In this document: in pieces, positions 1-9,200 of the stretch
Layout: each line of letters opens with the position of its first letter
Numbering within the stretch: the first letter of the stretch is position 1
Assembly (NCBI GenBank): GCA_964621185.1
Contig: CAZULM010000028.1
Location: 10,470-74,469, forward strand
DNA: 64,000 bases
Reading direction: 5' to 3'
From: M3007 sp964621185
GTDB lineage: Bacteria; Bacteroidota; Bacteroidia; Chitinophagales; Saprospiraceae
Notes under the pieces: generated by a model
Told to the model about the DNA's origin: nothing
What the model saw: the letters and a program-made list of their open reading frames with translations, nothing else
Databases searched by the model: none
Translations under genes and position numbers: made by a program

Positions 1-842
1 GTGCCTATTCCCACATTGCCATTTGTCAAGATGGTCAAATGCGATGCCTTAGCGCCGGCGCCAAGGCTCAAACGCGGGTGCGCGGCGCCCGTACCGTCGG
101 TAGTCAACAATACTTCAGGAACTGAAGGGCGCATGCTTATCAGGAAATTCCTGCCCGGGGCGCCTCCGCTTATGGCATTCTTACGCACGTTGACCACATC
201 TTCCTCGGCATCGGAATCCGGGGCACGGATATCGAGTTTGAAATCCGGCGCGCTTGTGCCAATGCCGACCCGTCCGTTGGTGTAATGAATGCCATTCGGG
301 TTGTTTTGCCATTGGGAACCGATTCCGGCCAGCGAAACGGTATTGCCGTTGCTGAGCGACAGGTTAGCACCGGAGATCGACAATGTTTGTATTTCATTGA
401 GGGGATCCTGGTCGCCGTCATTGGAATTACCCGCGTTTTGGGCATACAGGGCATAAGGCACACTCAGCAACTGCACGGCGTTTAAGAGCAAAAATTCGTT
501 TCCACCAGGGGGTTTGAACCCCACCCTTAACAGATAGACATCAGCCCCCCAGTCAATTGCCAACAGGCTGCTTCCTGCTTTTACATTTCCTCCGCCTATT
601 TTCAGCGAAAACAACCCGAACTCGTTGGTCAATATGGCATTGTGTTCTTCTTTGTAAACTTCGGTGCCGCTCATATTGTTTTTTAGTATAGTGGCCTCAA
701 TATCGATGGTTTTGCCCGACAACAGCCCCAGCCCGTCTCGCGCAACTGCCTGATATTGAAAATAAGGCGGGACTGATTGAGAACACAGGCTATTATGGAG
801 TAAGCCCCAAAAGGTCAGCGACAAAATTATTGTCTTTTTCAT
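1..842 (-). CDS. Secreted tail-fibre-like protein, N-terminal part (runs off the window)
   Basis: The reading frame opens at an ATG ending at 842 and stays open to base 1, so at least 280 residues are present and the C-terminus is outside the window. It begins with a signal peptide (MKKTIILSLTFWGLL...CSQ). Next comes the motif YFQYQAVARDGLG and, around residue 125, VPYALYAQNAG. In Bacteroidota these mark large secreted or surface proteins related to phage tail-fibre and endosialidase-chaperone proteins. Repeats of the form GxVGIGT begin near residue 190 and recur at the window edge, as expected for the beta-helical stalk of such proteins. It is the last of a run of minus-strand exoprotein genes, 36 bases after the preceding one. 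No function beyond a surface or secreted role can be assigned. Confidence 0.72.
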   Translation of the reverse strand, partial: MKKTIILSLTFWGLLHNSLCSQSVPPYFQYQAVARDGLGLLSGKTIDIEATILKNNMSGTEVYKEEHNAILTNEFGLFSLKIGGGNVKAGSSLLAIDWGADVYLLRVGFKPPGGNEFLLLNAVQLLSVPYALYAQNAGNSNDGDQDPLNEIQTLSISGANLSLSNGNTVSLAGIGSQWQNNPNGIHYTNGRVGIGTSAPDFKLDIRAPDSDAEEDVVNVRKNAISGGAPGRNFLISMRPSVPEVLLTTDGTGAAHPRLSLGAGAKASHLTILTNGNVGIG

Positions 843-878
843 GGTCTGGCGTATGGATAAGTGGGTGATGAGTTTCCT

Positions 879-1913
879 TTAATATTTTGCCAATTTAACA
901 ACCGCGCTTTCTCCATGCAAAGCGCCTTCGATCTTAAAAAAGTACATCCCTGCCGAAAGCATCCCCAATTCAATTTGGTATTTGACGGCGCCAGATTTTC
1001 CAGAGAGCACCGTGCGGCCGTCGGGTGATCGGAGCGACCAAACATGCGGAAATTCTTGTTCAATAAATACCGTCACAGCACCAGAAAAGGGGTTCGGAAA
1101 CACCTGAACTGAAACGCTTCTTTCGGGCAACTCAATTGTTGAAACGGCACATTCGATCACAGGCTCCGTTGCCAACCATTCAAATGGTTGCTGAAATCCT
1201 TGCCGTAGCCAGTAACACATCGCCTCGTCAACAATCGTGTCCAGCGTTTTTCCAACAACCTGGCCTAATGTCCATGCAAGGCTGTAATTGCCCGTAACTT
1301 GGTATCCTCCGGCATTGGAAACGGCATAAGGGTAGATGGTGACGGCGGAAGGGGCGCCCTGACATGTGCAGTTTGCGGTGACGACATCGTTTACAGTCGC
1401 ATCGTTGCCGTCATCGCAATGGTCGCCGACGTCCAGACAAAGGTTGGGGCATGCTGCGGTACGGGCTTCGAAGATGGCAAGGCCGCTGATGCCGTTTTCC
1501 GCAAAGCTGCCCGCGTTGGAAAAAATGCCACCCGTGGCATATTTAACCGAAATACAAGCAGGTCCTACTGTATTCCCGTTTGGCAGTTGAACCCGGTAAA
1601 CAAAAAGTTCATTGGCTGCAAAACCATCTTTTTCTGTCGTGGTACCGTCGTCGCCGAATGCGGCCATAGCGGTATTAACGCCGTTCCACTGGACATACCC
1701 TGCACATTTTAAGGTACCATTGTCGTCGAACAGCACGGAGATGTAACTGCCTAAGGGTAGCGGAGCACCGTCAAGGGTCGGTTTCAGGTTGATCAGCAAA
1801 ATGGAGTGGTTGGAGCCGGTGTTCACGACGAGGCCGCAGGAGGGTGGCTGTGCCACAAGCCTGATGCTCAAAAGGGTGGTCATCCAGAGTATGTGCCGGA
1901 CAATTGTTTTCAT
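879..1913 (-). CDS. Secreted protein with T9SS C-terminal sorting domain
   Basis: This 344-residue protein has a signal peptide ending near RLVAQ and a C-terminal type A sorting domain of about 80 residues: VFPNPFSG, then a strand-rich stretch with LSAGMYFFKI, ending VVKLAKY. Such domains direct export by the type IX secretion system and are removed at the cell surface. The middle carries the cysteine-rich segment CDDGNDATVNDVVTANCTC, a signature frequent in Saprospiraceae exoproteins. The N-terminal 180 residues are beta-rich and not recognised. It sits 10 bases downstream of another sorting-domain gene and may be co-transcribed with it. The cargo role is certain enough; the molecular function is unknown. 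Confidence 0.8.
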   Translation of the reverse strand: MKTIVRHILWMTTLLSIRLVAQPPSCGLVVNTGSNHSILLINLKPTLDGAPLPLGSYISVLFDDNGTLKCAGYVQWNGVNTAMAAFGDDGTTTEKDGFAANELFVYRVQLPNGNTVGPACISVKYATGGIFSNAGSFAENGISGLAIFEARTAACPNLCLDVGDHCDDGNDATVNDVVTANCTCQGAPSAVTIYPYAVSNAGGYQVTGNYSLAWTLGQVVGKTLDTIVDEAMCYWLRQGFQQPFEWLATEPVIECAVSTIELPERSVSVQVFPNPFSGAVTVFIEQEFPHVWSLRSPDGRTVLSGKSGAVKYQIELGMLSAGMYFFKIEGALHGESAVVKLAKY

Positions 1914-1923
1914 AATACGGTTT

Positions 1924-4344
1924 TTATTTTTTCTTTAAAACCAGGGGAAATACACGCGATCCTGAATCTGTTTGTGCCCGAAGAAAGTGCAGGCCGGCAG
2001 CATAATCTGCCAATCCGAAATCAAAAGCATACGGGCCAGCGGTGAAGCGCTGGTCGAGCAAGGTGGCCAAGGCTTTGCCATCGGCGGAAAACATTTCGAT
2101 GCGCAGGCGAGCAGCCTTTGCCAACCCGAACCGCAAGTGCAAACTGCTGGCGGCAGGGTTGGGGAAATAGTTGAATTTGGTCAATGCTGGGAGCTCCGAC
2201 GCGCCAGTTATGAACGACAAGACATAAAACCCGTTCGGTTGATAAACAGCTGCGCCGGAATCCAGGCCAAAATCCGGGGCAATTTCTGCGTTCAAGGCGG
2301 CTTTCCAGCAACGCAAAACGAAGGATTGACCGGCAGCCATATATTCCGTTACATCCGGCGTGGCAGTGTCGTCGCCCCAGATCGTTATAGCCAGGTTCTG
2401 GCCCTCGAACACCGCTGCGCCGCACAAGCCGCCGCCCGTTGTAAACACGCCGATCTCGTCGCCGTTTTCAAGCAAGCCCCCCACGGCCATGGCCGGGACA
2501 ACAAGCGTGGCGTTGTTGCCGGTGTTTGTTGGGGGTAACATAAAGTGTTGGGCAGCCGGCGGTGTTTTCGCTTGCACAAGTTCGCTGCCGGGAGGCCCTG
2601 TGAAGGATGCCGGATAAGTCAGGGTATCGGCCATGCTCAATTTAACATCGTACCCCTGCCCTCCTGCCATATTGCCGATATCGTTGATGTTGAATGCCGG
2701 CACAAACACTTTGCCGGCGTTGTTTTTGGCAACAATGAGTGTGTTGGCGATTCCGGCCAGCGCATTGGGCGCAGCCATAGGGCTTTCCCGCAAATAGGCG
2801 ATGATCTGCCACCCTGCGCCAAGGGGGATGGGCATGTTGGACGGCACCCTTGTGCCGACGATGGGCAATATTGTGTCTGTTTTGACCTTTACCCGGAAGC
2901 CTTCCCTGACATTCCAGTCTTCGATCTGATTGATGGAATCCAGCGGGATCGCAACGTCGCCGTCCCCGTTTTTTACGATAATCGTTAGGTCTTTTATTGG
3001 CTTGAATACTTGGAGTATATCTGGGTCGGTCGGGTTTACATAACTGGAAATCAAGTTCCAGCCCTCGTCTAGGGGAATATCATAGATGCGGACACATTCA
3101 GCACCTGGTGGGTAGGGCCTTCGAATCAGGACGTTATCGACCAGCCCCAGGGTTGAGCCAAACTCACCAGTTTTGGAGTCGGTGAAGCCGAGCACTTTGA
3201 AATGATCCTCGAAAGCCAGGAGGGCAGTTCCAATGTCTTCCCCGTGGCCGCCCGCCGTGGCCGTCCAGAGCGTATCGCCTAACTCATTTACTTTTTTGAC
3301 AATAAAATCTCCATTGCCATTGCCGGAATGGTCGGTGCCACCGAGCAAATAGCCGCCACAGGTGGGTTGAATGTCGTTCAACTCCTGATCGCCGGGGGCG
3401 AGGCAGGTTTTCTCCCAAATTTTGGCGCCGTTGGCGTCGAGTTTGAACAGCCAAAAATTGCGGGTATCATTGCCGGGTGTGGTTTTGTTGCCGGAAATGC
3501 CGGATTTGGAGTAACCGGCACCAAGGAAGCAGCCGTCGTTTAAGGGCAGTACCCCACTGATCCACTCTTCCTCGCTACCACCAAAACGTGCCTGCCAAAG
3601 CGCCTCGCCAGCTGCGTTGACCTTGACGGCCCAGATGTCGCCATTGCCGAACGAGGGCTGGGAGAAGGATTTCCCAATGAGCAGGTAGCCGCCGTCGGCT
3701 GTGGCGATGATGTTGTTGAAAAAATCGTCGGCAGTGCCGCCGTATGTCTTGCTCCACAATACATTGCCCAAAGTATCTGTTTTGACGAGCCGCCCGTCGA
3801 AACCGCCGATGCTGTCGGGCGCATTCCGTGAAGAGCAGGCCAAAAGCCAGTGGTGGTCGGCGGTGACAAGGACATCGCCCGGCCAGTCAGGCCCCGGCCC
3901 GCCGATGCTGTAATCGGCGAGAAACTGCCCCCCGGCACTCAATTTTACGATTTTAACATCCCAGTCGCCCTGGTTCGGCGACTGGAAATCGCCGGTGCCG
4001 GGTGACGAATCCGATGCGCCCAACGCCAGCAAACCGCCGTCAGGCATGATTTTCAGGCGCGTCAGCAGGTCATTGCTTTCGCCGCCCACAGACTTCTGCC
4101 ATAGTATTTGCCCGGCTGTGTCGGTTTTGATGATCTGGTTGTCGTATTGGCCCCGCCCGCCCGGAGAGCAGGTGAACCCGCCGGTGTACAGGCAGCCGTC
4201 CAGCCCTTTTGCCAGGGCGTAGGCGTAGTCGCCGCCGCTGCCGCCGTAGCGGCTGGTCCAGGCGGGTTGGGCGGGGAGAGAAAAGCACTCCAAAGCCAAT
4301 AGTGACAGCAGGGCAGTTTTTATAAAAAATGAGTTCTTGTTCAT
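1924..4344 (-). CDS. Large secreted beta-propeller-like protein with T9SS sorting domain
   Basis: The 806-residue product has a signal peptide (cleavage near SLPAQ). About eight repeats of roughly 45-50 residues follow, with the pattern W-x-x-x-x-GG-x-x-x-D ... D-GG-hydrophobic, for example SRYGGSGGDYAYALAKGLDG and KTYGGTADDFFNNI. This is the usual layout of the propeller-type repeats found in Bacteroidota secreted proteins. Residues about 430-600 form a separate segment with two 'LGAGWQIIAYL / EGWNLISSYV' repeats, and the end is a sorting domain (NYFPNPAASSLHLRF ... GLHFLRAQ). It is predicted to be a surface or secreted protein. Substrate and activity are unknown. No catalytic motif was noticed. 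Confidence 0.8.
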   Translation of the reverse strand: MNKNSFFIKTALLSLLALECFSLPAQPAWTSRYGGSGGDYAYALAKGLDGCLYTGGFTCSPGGRGQYDNQIIKTDTAGQILWQKSVGGESNDLLTRLKIMPDGGLLALGASDSSPGTGDFQSPNQGDWDVKIVKLSAGGQFLADYSIGGPGPDWPGDVLVTADHHWLLACSSRNAPDSIGGFDGRLVKTDTLGNVLWSKTYGGTADDFFNNIIATADGGYLLIGKSFSQPSFGNGDIWAVKVNAAGEALWQARFGGSEEEWISGVLPLNDGCFLGAGYSKSGISGNKTTPGNDTRNFWLFKLDANGAKIWEKTCLAPGDQELNDIQPTCGGYLLGGTDHSGNGNGDFIVKKVNELGDTLWTATAGGHGEDIGTALLAFEDHFKVLGFTDSKTGEFGSTLGLVDNVLIRRPYPPGAECVRIYDIPLDEGWNLISSYVNPTDPDILQVFKPIKDLTIIVKNGDGDVAIPLDSINQIEDWNVREGFRVKVKTDTILPIVGTRVPSNMPIPLGAGWQIIAYLRESPMAAPNALAGIANTLIVAKNNAGKVFVPAFNINDIGNMAGGQGYDVKLSMADTLTYPASFTGPPGSELVQAKTPPAAQHFMLPPTNTGNNATLVVPAMAVGGLLENGDEIGVFTTGGGLCGAAVFEGQNLAITIWGDDTATPDVTEYMAAGQSFVLRCWKAALNAEIAPDFGLDSGAAVYQPNGFYVLSFITGASELPALTKFNYFPNPAASSLHLRFGLAKAARLRIEMFSADGKALATLLDQRFTAGPYAFDFGLADYAAGLHFLRAQTDSGSRVFPLVLKKK

Positions 4345-4375
4345 GGTGTTTCGATGCAGTTGACTGTTTACATAT

Positions 4376-6037
4376 TCATTTCAATATGTGTAATTTCTGA
4401 GTGGTTGTTTCACCGTGACATCGAAAGTGCACGGCATAGATTCCCGGAGGGATACTGAACAAAGGCATTTCCAAAGGAGGCTCATTTCCTTTGTCAAATA
4501 CCCGTTCATAAACTATTTTGCCGGAAAAGTCGCAGACGGAAACCAATAGTGGGTGTGGTAAGGAACCCTCAAAACTGACAAAAGCCAGGTGACTAGCCGG
4601 ATTGGGCATGATCCGAATACCCTGCAATATTTCCCGTTCTTTGGCAGCTACAAAGGGTGGTTGGCTAAAGACAATGATCTGCCCTGCCCCGCCACCCCCA
4701 AAACCGGCAGTCGCTCCGACAATTATCTCTGCCGCATCGTTGCCGTGAATATTGCCCACGGCCAGCGAAGTGCCAAAATACAAGTTGTCGTTTGGGTTGG
4801 TTTTGGTCAGTACTTGCAGCGGGGAACTGTTCACGCCGGGCGGCGAAGCGCTGCCTAAAAACAAATAGGCATGACCGGCATTTCCCGCAGCCCCCACGGT
4901 GGCGGTGCGCGCGCCGGCCAGCACGTCTGCCCGGTTGTCTGAATTCAAATCCGCAACCAGTAATTGGGGTTCCAACACCGCTGCGTTGCCGCTGAAAGCG
5001 GGCACATTCAGCGTGGCAGCCGACGCGGCGGAAACCGCCGTGCCGCTGCTCAAGAAAACATGTATCCGGTTAGGTACCGTTCCGGGAAACGTGTTGCAAT
5101 CGGCACCCATAAAAGCGCTGCCGACGACCAGGTCGGCGGCGCTGTTGCCGTCCACGTCGCCGAGGGCCATTACGCGGCCAAAAGCGCTTCCCGCCGGGCA
5201 AGGGTCCGTGATGGTAGCGGCTGGCGTTGCCGAAACGCCGGCTGCTGTCCCGGCAAACACCTGCACGCGCCCGGTGATATTCGGGTTATTGTTGAAAATC
5301 CTGAAAAACGGGCTGGCCACTGCAAGGTCGCGGCGAAAATCGCCCAACACTTGCGCAACAGCCACGACATAACCAAAACCGTCGTCGTCGTGCGCCCCCG
5401 CCAGGCTCAAATCGGGCATGGGAAAGCCTGATGGAACAGGGCCGTAAAACACGTTGGCCAGCCCCGGGCCGACAAAAGACAGGTCAACCCTGGGTTCTCC
5501 GACCACAATATCCGGGGCGCCGTCGCCGTCCACATCCCCCACATCCACCGACCAGCCGAATCGGCCGCCCTGTTGCGACTGGGCGGGGCGCAGTGTCGCA
5601 TCAGGCTGGGCATTGAAAAAAGGAGGGTCGCCCGTATTGAAATATACCAGCACCTGCCCGGCATTGGTCGCCAGCCCAAGACCTGCCTGTGGCTGGCCGA
5701 CCAAGATGTCGGCCCGGCCGTCGCCGTTGAGATCGCGCAGCAAGACCGGCTGCGGGATGTTTGGGTTCGATTGGGGCAGCACGGTCAGGATAACGGCCGG
5801 AGTAGGCGCCAGGCCGCCCGGGCCGCCCAAAAACAGGTACACCTGCCCGGCCGGGGCTGCCGACACCAATACGTCGTCGTAGGCGTCGTTGTTGGCGCGC
5901 CCGACGGAGAGGTCGGAGCCGAAAAAGGCGTCTGTGGTGCCTGCGCTGCGCGTGTAAACTTGGGTGAAGGTGGGTTGCGCAAAGGATTGGCTTGTCAAGA
6001 GCGCTATTGGAAGGAAGAAGGTAATTGTTTTCATCAT
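4376..6037 (-). CDS. FG-GAP/VCBS repeat secreted protein with T9SS sorting domain
   Basis: This 553-residue protein has a signal peptide ending at SQSFAQ, then about six or seven integrin-alpha-like FG-GAP repeats. Each has a calcium-binding-type loop such as DLNGDGRADILVG, DVDGDGAPDIVVG, DVDGNSAADLVVG and DLNSDNRADVLAG, which together should fold as a seven-bladed propeller. The last 75 residues are a sorting domain (IMPNPASHLAFVSFEG ... PPGIYAVHF). Two methionines are adjacent at the start; the second (base 6034) gives an equally good signal peptide. It is followed after 31 bases by the next exoprotein gene on the same strand. Adhesion or polymer binding is plausible from the fold, but nothing shows a ligand. 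Confidence 0.83.
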   Translation of the reverse strand: MMKTITFFLPIALLTSQSFAQPTFTQVYTRSAGTTDAFFGSDLSVGRANNDAYDDVLVSAAPAGQVYLFLGGPGGLAPTPAVILTVLPQSNPNIPQPVLLRDLNGDGRADILVGQPQAGLGLATNAGQVLVYFNTGDPPFFNAQPDATLRPAQSQQGGRFGWSVDVGDVDGDGAPDIVVGEPRVDLSFVGPGLANVFYGPVPSGFPMPDLSLAGAHDDDGFGYVVAVAQVLGDFRRDLAVASPFFRIFNNNPNITGRVQVFAGTAAGVSATPAATITDPCPAGSAFGRVMALGDVDGNSAADLVVGSAFMGADCNTFPGTVPNRIHVFLSSGTAVSAASAATLNVPAFSGNAAVLEPQLLVADLNSDNRADVLAGARTATVGAAGNAGHAYLFLGSASPPGVNSSPLQVLTKTNPNDNLYFGTSLAVGNIHGNDAAEIIVGATAGFGGGGAGQIIVFSQPPFVAAKEREILQGIRIMPNPASHLAFVSFEGSLPHPLLVSVCDFSGKIVYERVFDKGNEPPLEMPLFSIPPGIYAVHFRCHGETTTQKLHILK

Positions 6038-6201
6038 TGCGCAGTTTTGTTATTGTTTGTGGCGGTTTGGGACTTTTTCTAGTGGTTTTGTTCTACCGAC
6101 CAGAGACCGGCCAACGCGCTATTTCACCCAAAGTTTTCGGGCTCATGAGAAGTGTTGTTTTATGGGCGAGCACTTGTGTCCATCTGTGGACAAACAGTTT
6201 C

Positions 6202-9200
6202 TCATTTTGGAATTGGCTGAAATCGGAATAAGGCATCAAAATCTAATTCATAATATAACTCTCCCATTCCCATAAAACAAAACGGTCTCTCTTTGATATT
6301 TTTAGTTATTCCAGCACGAAACCATACAGATGCAATGCCATATTGGTCATGAAAAAGGTCAATTGAATTCTCACCTCTGTAGGGTACTGAAGTTGGTTGC
6401 TTTTCGCCTGTAGGCAAAGTACGGTCCTCTTTCCAAAAAATATATTTTCGATATATGTTTACATTATCTCTTACATCTTCTAATACAATAATGCTTGATA
6501 CAGAACCATATTTTATTGGCATTATATAATTTTCGCCTAATGTGGCAACTAAATGTTCCAACATATCAGATTTAAACCCCATTTCATCTAACTTTTCGTT
6601 ATTGTCTTCATCTATTAAAACATTTGCAATTTCTCTGCTTAGATTATCTATCGCTTGTTCTCCTCCTTCTTTTATCATTTTCTGTACGAATTTTTTTATT
6701 GGTTTTTCAATTGTATTATCTACCCCAATATTAATTTTATCCAGGGCTAATTTTATTGGAGTCACAAGCAATTGCCTAAAGAATTCTTTAGTTCCTTCTT
6801 CTAAACCTCCAAAAACAAGGCTGACAGTACTGTGACCAAAAATTCGAAAAATATTTTTACCAATTTTAAGCGTGCCTTTCCCGCCTGGGATGACAAACGT
6901 TAGGCCAGCAACGAATGCATGCCCCATAGTCTCTATGGTGTTGCATAATAGCTCATGTCTATCCTCTGCTGCAAACTCGCCTTTTAGAGTCCCAGGTTGA
7001 AGGAATTTTATCCTACTTTTGAATGCTTCTTTAAACATTTGTCCATAGTGTCCGTCATGAGATTCCCATAAGTCTTTAATCCTTGGTGGATAATCCTGCA
7101 TCCCCCAAGCATCCACCCGCCCCACCGGATTCCCGCTCGCATACGCATAATGATCCGACACCACATTCCCCAGCACCGGGTCCACGCCCAAAAACCGCCC
7201 TGTCGCCGGGTCGTAGTGCCGCGCCCGCGTGAACTGCAAGCCGCTCTCCGCGTCTATCTCCCGCTGCGCCAGGCCGCGGTAACGATCTTGTATCCCGTAG
7301 GCTAAAGCGATAAAATCGAGCGGCATAGGCACACCCCAGGCGTTCGTGAGTTGCAGGTTGACGACCTGGCCCGCGCCATTAAGCACCTGGTGTACGCCGC
7401 CGAGCGCGTCGGGCAGGTAGAAGTGCTTGGCATCGGGCCCGGCGGCGGGGCTGCCATCGGGGTTCAGGTTGATGCGCCCCCATTTGGCGTCTATGGACAG
7501 GCCGTTGAAGTAGCGCACCGTAGGCACGGGAGCGGTGGTGCCGGCTTGTACGAAATCAGCGTACACATCGGCGCCGAAGTACTTGAACCAGGCAGTTGAA
7601 TCGGCGATCAGGTTTTTTTGGGCCAAGCGGTTGGTAAATGGCGTGTAGTGGTATTCGAAATCCACCTGCACGGCGCCGTTTTGGGTTTTTCTGTACCGGG
7701 TGATGCGGTTTTTCCAGTCTGGCAAAAAACTTTCGACCACATTGCCTCGGGTGCATCTTATCTGGTTGCCGTTGTCGTCGTACTGATAGGTGGCGGGGTC
7801 TCCTTCGTCGGGCGTAACGGCAGTCAGTTGGTTTTGGGCATTATAAGTGTAGGTGGTTAACCGGCCGTTTATAATTTGTTCGAGGCGGTTGCCTGGCGGG
7901 TCGTACTTATACGCGGCCGTGTAGAACTTGACATTGGGGGGCAGGCCGTTGGCGGGAGTACCTGGTAAAAATGCCGCGACTCCCGCGGTTGCGACCTGGG
8001 GCAGTATGTCCTGCAGGTTGCCACAATCTTCCGGGGCGACCATTATCCAGTTTTCGGAGGTCAATTGCTCACGGCCGTCGTAGCCGAAATTCACTTCTGT
8101 GTCGATATGGTGGTACCGTATGAGGATGCGGTTGTCGCGTTTGTCGTACTCAAAACTGATGTGACTTACCGTATCGGTGCCCACCGTGGCGATGATGGCA
8201 GTCAGGCGGCTTTCCGCGTCGTAGTCGTAGTGGATTTTGGCCAGGGCGCCCTGCGGGTCGTTTGGCGATGTGGTACCGAGGTACTCGTCGCGACGGCGGC
8301 CGGCACCATCGTATGCGGTGAATTTGTTCGCTCCGTCGGAGCCGCCGATGCCGGTGATCCAGTTGTCTTCGTTTGGACTGAATTCCAGCGTATTCCCCTC
8401 GGCATCTATGAAGCCGACCAGGTTGGAAGCGCCGTCGTATTGGAAAATATCATCCTGCCAGGGTTCCGTGAGCGACAATGCGGCTACGTAGCTTTTTTGC
8501 GCAATCAGGCGACTTTTCCCATCGTATCTGTAAATCTCTCGATATACGATGGGCGCAGTCGCCTCAACCCCTTCCCGTTCGATCAGGCTTCTGAGATTTC
8601 CTCGTGTGTCGTAGCCGTATTCGAGGCGCCGGTTATGGGCAAGGTTATTCGGGTTTTCATGCGTTTCCACAGTCATGCGGTTAATCCGGTCGTACCGGTA
8701 TCGGGTGATTTTACCGTTGCGGTCCCTGAAATAGGAAAGGTTGCCGAGGGTATCGTAACGCCATTCCATGCTGAGCTGGTCGCCGACGGCGCCGGGTATG
8801 GCCGGGAAGATCAATTTGACCAGGCGGTTGGCATTGTCGTACACCTTGACGTATTTGGCGTTGTAGGCCTTGGTTGCGGGGTTCCAGGCCACTATTTCCG
8901 TCACGTTGCCGTTGGCATCGTAGCTCATCGAATCGATGCGTTGGTCGGGGGTGCCCTGCGCCACGATACTTTTGGTCGGGCGGTTGAGTTCGTCGTATTG
9001 GTTCACCGTGACGAAGCCCGCTTCGTCGATGATACGAACGGGAAGTCCCCGGAGGTTGTATTCAAATTTTTGGGTATTGCCGTGGGCGTCTTTTAGAGAG
9101 TCCACCTGGTTGCGGGCATTGTAAAAATATTTGATCAGGGTATCCATTCCTTGTCCCTGGGCAGCAGGGATTTTAACCAATGTGGTACGGTCGTCGTCGT

